This document shows, in pieces, positions 47,761 to 57,898 of a stretch of DNA of 64,000 bases. Each line of letters begins with the position of its first letter. Position 1 is the first letter of the stretch. The stretch is taken from the NCBI GenBank assembly GCA_013350335.1, contig CM023539.1, forward strand, positions 11,160,302 to 11,224,301, written 5' to 3'. The position numbers and the translations under genes are program-made. The notes beneath the pieces are model-generated. The model worked only from the letters and a program-made list of their open reading frames with translations, was not told where the DNA came from and ran no database searches. Source of the DNA: Chimonanthus salicifolius (Eukaryota; Streptophyta; Magnoliopsida; Laurales; Calycanthaceae).

Positions 47761-50218
47761 TGTAACGCCCTGTCCCGTTACGAGTGCGTTATCTCCGAAA
47801 AACCTCAAAAAGTTACAAAAGACAGATATCGGTACAAGAATAGCAGCATTATTTTTTTTTTTTTGAAGTGGGGTAACTACTTCCCGTCCAATCGCCCACA
47901 AGTTCAAAACTAGAACAAGCACAACGAACCACAAATGTAACTGATCAACAGGTTATACAGTCATCCAAACAAACATGTGATTGAAACTATATAACTAAAG
48001 TTCTCAAACATCAAACAAAACATAAACATAAGCTTTTATCTTCTACTACTCCTCTCCTGGTACTTGCTCAAGGGGCCCACCTGGCCCCTCCGCGATCGGG
48101 GCACCTGAAAGGTAAGGGATGAGCAAAACAGCCCAGCGAAAGAACATATCATATTTTAACAAGCTAAATATAGATCACATATGAAATGGCAGTAAATATC
48201 ACAAGTGAATAAAACATCCATGTCTACCATATTCAACTAATATATTAACCGATATTCCATTAACCCAAAATCCAAGAAATCATCCCCATAATCCACATTG
48301 GGTCCTCCAACAAACCCCAGTCTCCCTACGAGTATAATCGGGAGACTAAAGAATACATAACTGCCTCACCCACACGAGTCGTGTCGGAAACCACCTCGAC
48401 AACGCCCAAGGGAACCAAACTCTAGGGTAGGCACCTCGACCGCCGGAACACAACGGGGAAACCCACATCCCCTATGGGGGTTTCGACCGCCGGAGTGTAA
48501 TGGGAAAGTCCTCCCAACCACCATGCTCATCTCATCATCAATATATATACACATAAACAAAACCTCCCATGCATGCACATAGTATCATGATCATGTACGA
48601 CAACACAACATGTTCTGACATGACATCAATATCAACATGCATCATCATGCGGTTAACGACACATAACAATACTTAGGCTCATACTTTTATATCCAACATA
48701 CGATTACATCTACATCTTATGCTTAAACACACAATAAATCACAACATCTTCCAACTATCATGGTCACATCCATCATAATATCATATATGTGTTATGATGG
48801 ATCACTAACATGTTTTCAACAACCTTTAAGCATCAATAATCATTCATTCAATCAAAGTTTCCATTAATCATATACAATTGACATGGGTGAACCCGAACGG
48901 ATCCCTTGCCACATATTCATTTCAATAGTTCCCTTACCGAGTGACTTAATAAACGAAAGGGTCCCATTCAAGTTACTCAATGTCCAAAATTATAGGTTAA
49001 GAATGCGAATGCATGCTAAAACAGTGATAAGTTCCCTCACCGCATGTGTGGAGTCGAAAGTCCAAAGCGAGCAATCGATTTGTTTGGGTTGAAGGGAGTT
49101 CAATCTATAGAGACATGGAAGAACGGATAAGTAATTAAGGCAAAACATGCCAAGAAAAGAGGCCTGGAGTAAACGGGCCTAAAACTGGGCCGGGCCCAAA
49201 ACGGGCCGAACTGGGCTGGGTCTAAAACGGGCTGAATTGGGCCGGGTCTAAAAACGGACCGGGCTTGAAAAAGGGCCGGATCTGGAAACTGGGCCGGAAA
49301 CGTGGGCCTGCCAAGCATGGGCCAAACAGGGTTTGGGCTGGATTGGGCTTGGTTCGGGTTGGGCCAGACTGGGTCGAGTCGGGCCGAACCAAGTCTGAGT
49401 CTGGTCGGGTAGGGTTTGAGCCGAGTGGCTGAGTTGCCACTCTAGCCCAAGGGCCTGGTTGACTTAGAACCATCTCAACTGAGTCGACTCGGCACTCGGC
49501 CGAGCGGCTCAGTCACTGCTGACTCGGGGGGGAAAGAGAGGGAGAAAAAACCAGGGAAATCCAAGAAAGGGGGAAAGAAAGGGAAGGAGAGGAAATCTGA
49601 GAAAGAAAAAAAAAGTGAAGAGAAGGGGAAACCAGAAGAAATCCAGAAAAAAAAAAATCGAAGAGAAGGAGAAGAGAAAATTTGGGGAAAAACGGAAATA
49701 GGCCGGTCAGAGGTAGAGAGGAGAGAAAGAAGGAAACCAAGAGAGAGAGAGAGAGAGATGAGGAGCTTACCAGCGCGGGAGGAGGAAGAAGGAAACAACA
49801 CGTCGGGAGGAAGGGGGAGGAAGAAGAAGAAGAAGAAGGAAGAGGAGACCGCTGGGAAGGGAAAGAGGGCGGCGGCACTGTAGCGTGACGGCTACAGTGT
49901 CTCGAAAAGGGTAAGTTATAAGGGGGGGTTAGGGTTTAGGGTTTTGCTGCCTTTTTTTTTTAAGAGAAAGAAAAACTCGAAGGAATAATCCGAAAGATCT
50001 CGGGCGAGAAAACGTGTGACTTTTGGACAAATTTTCATGACAAAAACACAATAATTATAAAATTACCAAAATGCCTTTCGAGTTCCCTAACACGAAAACA
50101 GGTAAATTGGGCCCACCATGGCGCCCACACTCTCTTCACTGCTACCAAGGTCCTTAAAACAACTCAGAGTTCCGAAAATCTCTTCAAAAATTTAAGAAAA
50201 TCGGGACAGGTCATTACA
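47761..50218 (-). mobile_element. Tekay/Del-like solo LTR in the MULE
   Basis: Plus-strand ends are TGTAACGCCCTGTCCCG and CGGGACAGGTCATTACA; the TSD gaacg is perfect (47,756-47,760 and 50,219-50,223). It is 2.46 kb. The block CGCTGGGCTGTTTTGCTCA, read on the minus strand near 48,140, matches the CACTGGGCTT...GCTCAC block of the LTRs at 18,417 and 57,899, so orientation is minus. A GGGCC-rich minisatellite (TGGGCCGGG units) lies at 49,170-49,480 and telomere-like AGGGTTTAGGG at about 49,930. The long frames at 49,475-49,888 are low-complexity and not genes. Confidence 0.88.
49170..49480. repeat. GGGCCGGG/GGGCTGG minisatellite
   Basis: Roughly 14-21-bp units of the type AACTGGGCCGGGTCTAAAA, repeated a dozen times inside the solo LTR. 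Confidence 0.75.
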
Positions 50219-50583
50219 GAACGTCTAGAAAGTGAACCGATAAGTGAGCCGATTCATAGTTCTTGCACACTATAACAGTCTCAATTCAAATCAGTGCACC
50301 GATCGACTGGAAAATGAGTCGGTAAGTAAGTTGATTCAAAGTTACTGGACACTATAATGGTCCCAATTCAAATTGGTGCACCGAGCGACTGGAAAATGAA
50401 CTGGTAAGTGGGCCGATTCTAAGTTCCTGCACACTATAATGGTCTCAGTCCAAATTGGTGCACCGAACGACTAGAAATTGAATCGGTAAATAAGCCGATT
50501 CCAAGTTCCTGCACATAATATGAAATCAGTCCAAATCGGTGCACCGATTGATTGAAAGTGATCCGGTCAGTGGACCGAGCGAC

Positions 50584-50590
50584 TATAAAA
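50584..50590 (+). promoter_or_regulatory. TATA box of the second MULE gene
   Basis: TATAAAA directly after the internal TIR-like array, followed by a CT-rich leader (CACTTTCACTTTCC repeats at 50,618-50,690) and the ATG at 50,826. Mutator TIRs are known to act as promoters, so this array may drive the gene. Confidence 0.6.
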
Positions 50591-51479
50591 TTTTCGTTGC
50601 ACTTAAAATCGACACCCTTTCACTTCCACTTTCACTTTCCTTTTCACTTTCCTTTTCACTTTCCCTTTCACTTTCACTTTCTCTTTTCGATTCCCTTTTT
50701 TCTCTGGTGCACACACCAAATCACTCTCTCCATTCTCCTTCAAATCTTCTCCATCTCTCCGGCGAATCGAGTCCATTCCTTATCCTCTACTCAGTGACAA
50801 CGAAGAATGTTCGCGAAAGGGGAAGATGAAAGTGACCTCTGCGGCAAAAGGGGAAGATGAAAGTGAGCCCGAGCTTGAACAGGTTGATCCCAAACAGACC
50901 AAATTTCTCAACAACACACATTTATTCGTGTCCAACGAAGCCTTCGATCGCTACAAGGTGGATTTTTCCTGGTAAAAGTAATCACACTTAGCGTTTTTTA
51001 CCCCTATCCTTTCCGTTTCAAAAGGTATTTTGAAGATCTTGGGTGGGTTAACTTCCTTGAAATGAAAAACCCTTTCTATCCCACTCTTGTAAAAGAATTT
51101 TAAGCCAATATCACCAAAGCTACTGGTGACACTCTTGTTTCCTATGTTCGTGGGTAAAATTTATGTTACTGTTGATACATTAGAAGACATATTTAAGATA
51201 CCCAGAGGAGGAGTAAAAAAGTATGAAATCAATACTTGGGTTGAACTAGAAGGCTACCAAGAAGACATGTTAAATGAAATTTGTAATAGGACTGACATTA
51301 CCTCTCGCTTCAAGGCCTACGCCAATCAAATCACTTTAGAATGACGTCTTGCTCACTGGATTATCTGTAAGTGCCCCAGTTCGTCCGAGTCACCCTCATT
51401 GTCAATTACGAGACTCAATTGGACTTGCCTTGGATGTATGTGAAGATCTACTATGAAATTGAAGAATCTACACCGAATA

Positions 51480-52871
51480 TGTTATTGGCACATAGGTAAA
51501 TAAACCTTAGGAGACCTTAGGCTAAGTCAAATAACTTGAAGTCAATTGGTTATAATTTGGAAAATAAGAATTTAATTGACTTTCAGCCTCGAGGCCTCGT
51601 GCAGTCTGTCGAGGCCTCACAACCAGTCATGTGCTGAGTTGTATTTTGGACAACTGGAACTCAGCTGACCTTGTGTCTTGCTGACTGAATCTCTTATAGA
51701 TTTAGGAAATTAAATCTGTATTCCTTAAATTGGGAGTTTATTATGGTAATAAGATATATCCACATGTTGAAATGTCAACTGCCACCTCACATGTTTTTTA
51801 ATACATAACCGTTGGGGAGCTGGTTGTTTTTATCATAAATGGAAAGGCTCCTCCATGAGATTTAATATTATTTACAATCATCAATCTCATCCTTGATTGA
51901 TGACTGAGATAAGTTAACTGTCAATTATGCACGGTAGCATCTTAATTGGCTGGATATTAACTGTTTGAAAGACAAAATAACTTATGCAAATTTCTGAGCT
52001 GTCTTTCCATATTTACAGCCACGAGGCCTCATTAGAATTCTCGAGGCCTCGTGGGAGTGACTGGCCACAAAAATGCAGACAGTCTTATATATAACAGGAA
52101 ACTGAATGAAATGACCACAAAATACACACAGAGAACAAATTGGAAAATATAACAGTGTGACCAGAGCAATTAGCCTCCTCCCCTTACACCTTCTTCATCA
52201 TCTTCTTACATAGATGTTTGGGTAATCAATACCCCAGTTCTGATGAAGCTTAAGGTGTTCACATAGGACCTTAAAACCAGTCATATCCAAGTCCTATACT
52301 GTTGTGTTGCTAATCACTCTGATGGAGCTAATTTGATGGAAGGAGCACACAGATCAAGTAAAGAAGAAACCGCTTCAAGGAAATCGGATAAGGCTCAAGG
52401 CAAGTATTTCTTTTTCCTTTTATTTCAATCATTATAAAGTGGATTAGAACAGTTTCTTCGAACCAATAAAAAAATAGGTGTAGAGGATTAGACCGATTGG
52501 GATGAACCTCTATAAAAAAACAAGGTTGTACTATTTAGGTGTGAGACTCATACATAGTATATTTGGGACGACCCTAGAGTTGGGAAGTCTGACAGTGGAC
52601 GTAGGTTTGTTGAAACAGAACCAGTATAAAATATATGTGTTTATATGTGGCTGATGCTTTGAATTGATTGCTTGGATTGAATATTGTTACACATACACAC
52701 ACTTATATTGATCGGTGAGTTTTATTAAACAGTTGTTCATTTCACGGTGAAAGGATCTCATTGAATAATTCATACACTTAGATTAAAATTCGGTTGAGAA
52801 ATTTTACAAGGGAATTAAAATTGAAAACCGACCTATTCACCCCCTCTAGGTCGTGCATTACTCTAGTAACG
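51480..52871 (+). mobile_element. copia-type solo LTR in the second MULE gene
   Basis: It starts TGTTATTGGCAC and ends CTCTAGTAACG, with flanks gaata (51,475-51,479) and gaatt (52,872-52,876). The coding frame resumes across it (STPN then ISLSF). The ending TATTCACCCCCTCTAGG plus ~25 bases is the same arrangement as in the LTR at 3,486. It carries the perfect palindrome CGAGGCCTCG at 51,586-51,625 and 52,022-52,052. TATATATAACAGG near 52,085 is the likely promoter. 1.39 kb, no coding region. Confidence 0.75.
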
Positions 52872-53561
52872 GAATTTCATTATCCTTTATAACGTTTTTC
52901 CCAAAGGCAGACACGTTGACGAAATTAATTACTTAGATATATTTGTCTGGTGTCTCTTTAAGAAAAGACATGTGAGCTTTGGGTATCTTGTCTTGAAGCA
53001 CATCCAACAAGTCTATCAAAAACCAAAAGCCATTCTTCCATATGGTTGTCTTCTCACCTCGATTTTTAAAAAAATCAAATTTCGTCTCCCCATTGAGGAT
53101 AAAGTTGACATGAAAAGTTCTGATCACATCAATGAAACAACCATAAAATACTTTGGCTATGAACTTAAGGACGGTGCTTGTGTTCGAAAACAAAATGACA
53201 AATTGAAAAGATAGTTGGAAACGGTTGAACCCGAACATGTAGAACCCTCTTCACCTACTAGTGCCCGTTCTTTGACACATGGTGCCTCTACACCTTCTCC
53301 TTATTCACCTTCCAGTAACCCCAAAGAAACTGAACCACCGTATTTCTCGGTATTTAAAGCTGAATTCAGACAATTCCAATACTATGTCATCACTTATTTG
53401 AACAACATGGAAGCTTGCCAAAGTCATTCTCATGACTTGATCGTCAAGTGGTTCAAATATTCGGAGCTCCAAAATAAAAGCTTAGCTATTATAGCAAGTA
53501 GGATCGGTCTTCATGTAAAACCTCCTCCTGTACTGAAGACTGCTATTACCTCAACACCTCC

Positions 53562-53830
53562 TTATACACCTCTTGCTCTAGCCTCCTCGGCACCTCCAGC
53601 TGCTCCAAGATCATCTACATATCCTGCCACACCTGTTGCTCCAGCCTCCTCTGCACCTCTAGCTACTCCAGGATCATCTACACATCCTGCCACACCTGCT
53701 GCTCCACCATGATCATCTGCACCTCCTGCCACACCTGCTGCTCCACCAGGATCATTTGCACCTTTTTCCACACATGTTGTTCCAGCCTCCTCTACACGTC
53801 CAGCTGCAATACCTGTTGCTCCAGCCTCTC
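53562..53830 (+). repeat. coding minisatellite, Pro/Ala-rich tail
   Basis: Imperfect ~45-bp and 60-bp units encode APPATPAAPP / SSAPPATP repeats at the end of the second MULE gene. The nucleotide unit is of the type CACCTCCTGCCACACCTG. Confidence 0.8.
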
Positions 53831-54446
53831 TGGAACTCCTGCTGCTCCCGTCAAAACAAGATACCAAAGCCATCTCTGATGTCCCTGTTCCCCTCTAGTT
53901 CAGTTTGTTGAGAACCACACCTTGGCAACTTTTTTATTTTTTGTTTTGAACTCTGCCAAGCATTTTGGATGTATACAAACTCTTTTTATTGGATGTAATG
54001 AATTACTTTTAAGCTATATATGGTGAATGGTTTACATGCATTGACTTGATACTAGATGTTTATGTGGGAATGCATTGAATTATATCTCTATTTTCTTTCT
54101 ATGTCAATAAAGTTTGGATGAGATGGTTGATTATTCTTTTTAGCAGTATCAATGAAGTTTGGAGGAGATGATGAAGTTTAGAGTAGATGGTTGTTTGAAT
54201 GTACTTTTGGATGTGTACAGGATATCTAGTGTCAGATATTGTACCCAAATTCAACATTTGTTGGTCTTGATACTTGAAGAAGAAATCTTTAAATTTGGAG
54301 TAGCAGGAGTAGTTAATCCCTATTGTTTCTTCCATATTCTGGAATAAGTGCCAAACTTCTTGTAACTTGTTTGAAAAAACATTTCTATTCATTTTCAGGA
54401 TATCACTTATAGATTTTAATTTAGCACTTCTAGGTGTTAAATTTTA

Positions 54447-54789
54447 AAATTTGGTCTCAGTCTAAATCGGTACATCGAGTGTGCGTAAAGTGATCTGATA
54501 AGTGTACCGTTTAATTGCTCTGCATACAAAAAAATGGTCTCATTCCAAATCAGTACACTGAGTGTCTATTAAGTGATCCGGTAAGTGTGTCGAATAACTA
54601 CTCTTGTACAGAGAAAATGGTCTCAGTCCAAATCGGTGGACCAAGAGACTGGAAAGTGATTCAGTAAGTGGGCCGAATTCTGAATGTTCGATTTTTTAAT
54701 TTTTCCGTACGAACAGATGCGCGTAAAATGTGAAGGTCACTAAAACTCGTGTTTCCTAAAAAAATATTCCCGTGTTAGGATCGCCACCC
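54447..54789 (-). repeat. MULE right terminal inverted repeat
   Basis: Three ~81-bp units (GTCTCAGTCTAAATCGG..., GTCTCATTCCAAATCAG..., GTCTCAGTCCAAATCGG...), then TTTTTCCGTACG and the outer end GGATCGCCACCC. It is inverted relative to 42,147-42,490. The palindrome core is more decayed here (GGTACATCGA, AGTACACTGA). Confidence 0.88.
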
Positions 54790-55227
54790 TTTAAAACTCT
54801 CATCTATATCTGTTAAACCCAGCCTTTGGTTGTTCCAACATGCTGTTAAACCCTTTCATTATATCAGTCCATGTCCCATCATCTTTCTTCTCTCTGTCAG
54901 CCTTTCATCTCTCGACCATCCATATCATTTAATGCAACTTCTTTTTCCTTTCTAATACTGACCCTTCACCACTACCCATGTTCCCATCTTCGTTGATACC
55001 ATCTTTGAAACAAGTTGCCCACCTTTGACCGCCTTTTGATCCACTTTTAACCATCAACCCAAAGTCCTTTGACTGCTTCTTTGACCCCAATCCTACAATA
55101 AACATAAGCTACCTTTTTCATTTTTATAAAACTCCTCCTACCTGTGGACCTCGACTGACCCATTTATCCATTTAAATCAGTCAACCCATCTCCATCCCTT
55201 ATCCTTGGGTCCTACATAACCAACCCA

Positions 55228-55862
55228 TTGAACCATTTACTCAGTCCTACTCCCAAGTCTCATTTAATCCCATCATCTATCCATTTAACTGATTTAATGA
55301 GCTCTAAAACTCCCACCCAATTCCTTTATTTTCCCATTTGCCCGAGTCACTCAGTTATTTCCAAACCCCGAACTGATCCAATTACTACGTCTTGGACTCT
55401 ATGGTACCCCGATATGATGATCCATATATCACAAGATCTGAATTCAACCAATTTAAATCTACAGATACCCATCTCCCATCTCCTCCCTGGATCTAATTAC
55501 CCGTTGCATCAAGTGGACTTGATGGCATCCAACAATAATGATGAGTGTCCCACCAAGGCAGATTTCCAAGAATTGATATCAGAGGTCAAAGAATTTAGAC
55601 ATGAGGTCAAAGAATTTAAAAAGAAGTTGAGAGATATGTTTACCAAGATCCTTGAGTCTAGGCACGATATAGAGACATAATGACTATGAAAGGTACATTT
55701 GAGTGTTCACATCCGATCGACTCGCCTCGTAACGCTCACACACAACCACCTCCACAGCCAACACCACCTCCACCACCACCACTACCATTGTCATTGCCAT
55801 CTGATTACCCAACCTTCTCCCATACCCAAACTCTATACGATATCAATGATCTCTCTATGTAG
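55228..55862 (+). CDS. unrecognised ORFs, possible decayed gag
   Basis: A 150-residue frame (55,228-55,680) ends in a charged helical segment, ISEVKEFRHEVKEFKKKLR, typical of a short coiled coil. A second frame reads through a proline stretch (QPTPPPPPPLPLSLP) to 55,862. The helix-then-proline order and the gypsy remnant downstream suggest the N-terminus of a retroelement gag, but no domain is diagnostic. Low confidence that either is translated. Confidence 0.3.
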
Positions 55863-56087
55863 AATAGCACAAATAGATGATTTGGAGGATTTTTGTTCAG
55901 TCTCAAGACATGAGGGGGGATTTTTTTTTTTTTTTTATCCTAAGTAGTATAGGTACGGGAGGGAAGTAATCAACATGGTTCCTCCCTCTGCCGGTGATTT
56001 GTCTCCTCCAGCAAAGGGAGTGAGGGAGGATTATTGAAGGTTTCTTTTAGAGAAAAAAAAATTAGATCGAAGTTTGGCTCTGTACCA

Positions 56088-56280
56088 TGTAGAATAACAT
56101 ACACAGAGATTTGGTGTATCTTCCTTAATGAAGGAGAGACCCTGTAATCTTATTTATAGAGATAATAAAATACACATGAGGAAAGTAAATAAAGGAGAAA
56201 ATCCCTAAATATGGAAATACAATATTAAACAAATCCTAAATATATTTAACATCTAAATATATCTTAGTACTCTATGATCA
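56088..56280 (-). repeat. copia-type LTR with adjacent PBS
   Basis: On the minus strand it runs from TGATCATAGAGTAC to TGTTATTCTACA, then TGGTACAGAGCC (56,087-56,076), a primer binding site lacking one base. CTATAAATAAG near 56,155 is the promoter. Only a short stretch of internal sequence follows to about 55,910, so the element is truncated. Confidence 0.55.
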
Positions 56281-56289
56281 TTCATATAT

Positions 56290-56871
56290 TATCTTGCCTG
56301 CCAGACCCTCAAGACCGTCTGTTCACTGTAGTGCAATTTGAAGACCCCTTCGTGATTGGATTGGTTCAACCTTGTTTGAGAGCATGGTTTGTCATTGCTT
56401 TGGTCGTCCTGAAGACAGTTAGCTTTCGTTTGTGCTTTCAAAGTTGTGCAGTTACCATCTTCATCGTTTGACTCTTGGAATTGGTCTCCATCTCTATCTG
56501 GTACCTCGAGACAGTCTCCATCGCCATGGCGACGATGCAATTATTTTACTTGATTTCAAGTCAAGGACGAGTAATTTTTCAAGACTGGGGGACTAATGTA
56601 GGACACACATATCATATGTGGACCCCATTTTGATATTTGATTTATTTTAATTTTAATTTTAGGTAATTTTGTTTCATTTCCTCAATGTAATTTTATTAGT
56701 TTAGATGGGATTAGTATTCCCGTTTGAAGTTTCCTTTCAAAACTAGATTTGTTTATATATATAGGATGGTTGTAAACGAGAGAGACAACTCTCGGTGAAT
56801 ATCTGAATGGAAATAAACAATTTTTTTTTTCTTTTTATCTTTTCTCTCTCTTTCTCATGCCGGGTGTTGCA
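56290..56871 (+). mobile_element. gypsy 3' end: pol C-terminus, PPT and LTR
   Basis: A decayed frame ends ILLDFKSRTSNFSRLGD (near 56,545-56,595), the common last residues of plant chromovirus polyproteins. The purine tract GACTGGGGGAC precedes an LTR from TGTAGGACACAC (56,597) to CCGGGTGTTGCA (56,871), 275 bp, with TATATATATAGGATGG at about 56,752. The rest of the element is missing. The short LTR would fit a Reina-type element (inference). Confidence 0.65.
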
Positions 56872-56917
56872 GGTTCCCTTTTCAACCCTGTCTCGGTGAA
56901 GACAAGGAATCTATTTT

Positions 56918-57417
56918 TGTAATACCCAACACCCACCCCAAACATCCCACAAAAGTTGTGAGGTGGTTGTTTATTTGAGAGAAGCCCCATTGGCCTTGTG
57001 TTAGGCCTTTTGGGCCTGGCCAGGTGGGCCAGGGCCCAAAGCAAAACCATGAGGGAAGAGTGGGCTCAAAGTGGACAATATCACACTGGAAAGTTGGGGT
57101 AGGGTCGTTACAAGTGGTATCAGAGCACGGTTCAACACTCGGACTGTGTGGGTCCTCTACCTCTGTGATGTGAAAGAGTCGGGGACAACTCTAGTCTTAA
57201 GGGGGGGTGGATTGTAATACCCACCACCCACATCAAAAAGTCCCACATCAGTTGTGAGGTGGGTGGGGTGAGTGTTTATTTGAGAGAAGTCCTATTGACT
57301 TTGTGTGAAGCATTTTGGGCTTGGCCAGGTAGGCCAAGGCCCAAAGCAAAACTGTGAGGGTAGAGTGGGCCCAAAGCGGACAATATCATACTAGGAAGTT
57401 GGGTTAGGGTTGTTACA
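56918..57417 (+). mobile_element. TRIM 2, complete
   Basis: LTRs at 56,918-57,112 (195 bp, TGTAATACCC...GGGTCGTTACA) and 57,213-57,417 (205 bp, TGTAATACCC...GGGTTGTTACA). PBS GTGGTATCAGAGC starts two bases after LTR 1 and the purine tract AAGGGGGGGTGGA precedes LTR 2. The TSD atttt is perfect (56,913-56,917 and 57,418-57,422). There is no coding region. All parts needed for mobilisation in trans are present. Confidence 0.95.
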
Positions 57418-57527
57418 ATTTTGCTGGATCGAATAGCCGGTGTGCATCGATCTCGCAGCAAGTTTTGAGTTTGATAATGATGTATTTCAGTTATGATTTA
57501 AATGGGATGTTTATTTGGTGTGATTGA

Positions 57528-57898
57528 TGTGAGATTCCCTCAAATGTCCAACTTTTAGGCGAAACTCTGTTGAATTTTTGGTAGGAATGTCTGACCTTTG
57601 AATGGTAGGTTTCCCCGTATGTATGTGGAAACCCATTGTGATTGAGATTAGAGATATCACGCCTGGCCCCGCGATGGGCACGTGAACATTACATGACATT
57701 TTTTCTCAAAATCAAACAAACGACATTGCAGAACACATGGCCAAAAGGGTCTCCAGTCTCAAACTCAAGGGTTACACATATATATAAATCAATAAAGGAT
57801 TACAACCCTTAAATGAAAACACATAACAACATATTACATCATGCTTTTAATAGAAAACCAAAGCATAATCGAAAACCCCAAATCAACCGAAAAGAAAA
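57528..57898 (+). repeat. LTR-like fragment
   Basis: It starts TGTGAGATTCCCTC and includes ATGTCCAACTTTTAGGCGAAACTCTGT, which resembles the segment near 60,467 in the following LTR. It is probably an older LTR into which the element at 57,899 inserted; its sequence resumes at 60,654. The far end was not found. Confidence 0.45.

Larger units (their letters stand above)
47729..50590 (+). repeat. internal TIR-like repeat array, split by an LTR
   Basis: Five ~83-bp units like those of the MULE ends: one at 47,729-47,760 and four at 50,219-50,590, with GTGCACCGA cores at about 47,751, 50,297, 50,379, 50,460 and 50,540. The orientation is that of the right TIR, inverted to the left one. The array lies between the two MULE genes and ends directly at a TATA box. 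A solo LTR (47,761-50,218) interrupts it. Confidence 0.88.
50826..53898 (+). pseudogene. second MULE gene, 'putative plant transposon protein'-like
   Basis: After an ATG at 50,826 the readable pieces are FLNNTHLFVSNEAFDRYKV, YFEDLGWVNFLEMKNPFYP and LVKEF-stop-ANITKATG..VSYVRG. Next come VDTLEDIFKIPRGG, FKAYANQITLE, LAHWIICK, LPWMYVKIYYEIEESTPN, and after a solo LTR YLVLKHIQQVYQKPKAILPYGCLLTSIFKK. The order LxWxxF, LVKEFYAN-like, VRG, hydrophobic H-I block and LPYGxLLTxIF is the pattern I know from the plant family labelled 'putative plant transposon protein' (PF20167), whose function is unknown. A C-terminal Pro/Ala/Ser/Thr-rich tail follows (53,250-53,898). Stops at 50,973, near 51,102, 51,342, 53,212 and 53,710 plus frame shifts show it is dead. 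Confidence 0.65.
42147..54789 (+). mobile_element. 12.6-kb MULE with two genes and three nested LTRs
   Basis: The ends are GGGTGACCATCGTACAACGGG and, on the other strand, GGGTGGCGATCCTAACACGGG. They are flanked by tttaaaat (42,139-42,146) and tttaaaac (54,790-54,797), an 8-bp TSD with one mismatch. Inverted terminal repeats are about 345 bp. Subtracting three inserted solo LTRs leaves about 6.5 kb. It encodes a mudrA-like transposase and a second gene, both rightward, each preceded by a TIR-type repeat array. Both genes carry stops, so the element is not autonomous now. Confidence 0.85.

Noticed and set aside
49475..49888. Serine/proline-rich and Arg/Glu-rich proteins on both strands
   Set aside because: Low-complexity purine/pyrimidine tract inside a solo LTR; frames open on both strands by composition.
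49925..49945. Telomere repeat AGGGTTTAGGG
   Set aside because: Only two units, inside an LTR; likely a promoter telo-box or chance.
50539..50829. 96-residue leucine/serine-rich protein resembling a membrane segment
   Set aside because: It is a translation of the CACTTTC leader repeat; another frame of the same stretch is open too.
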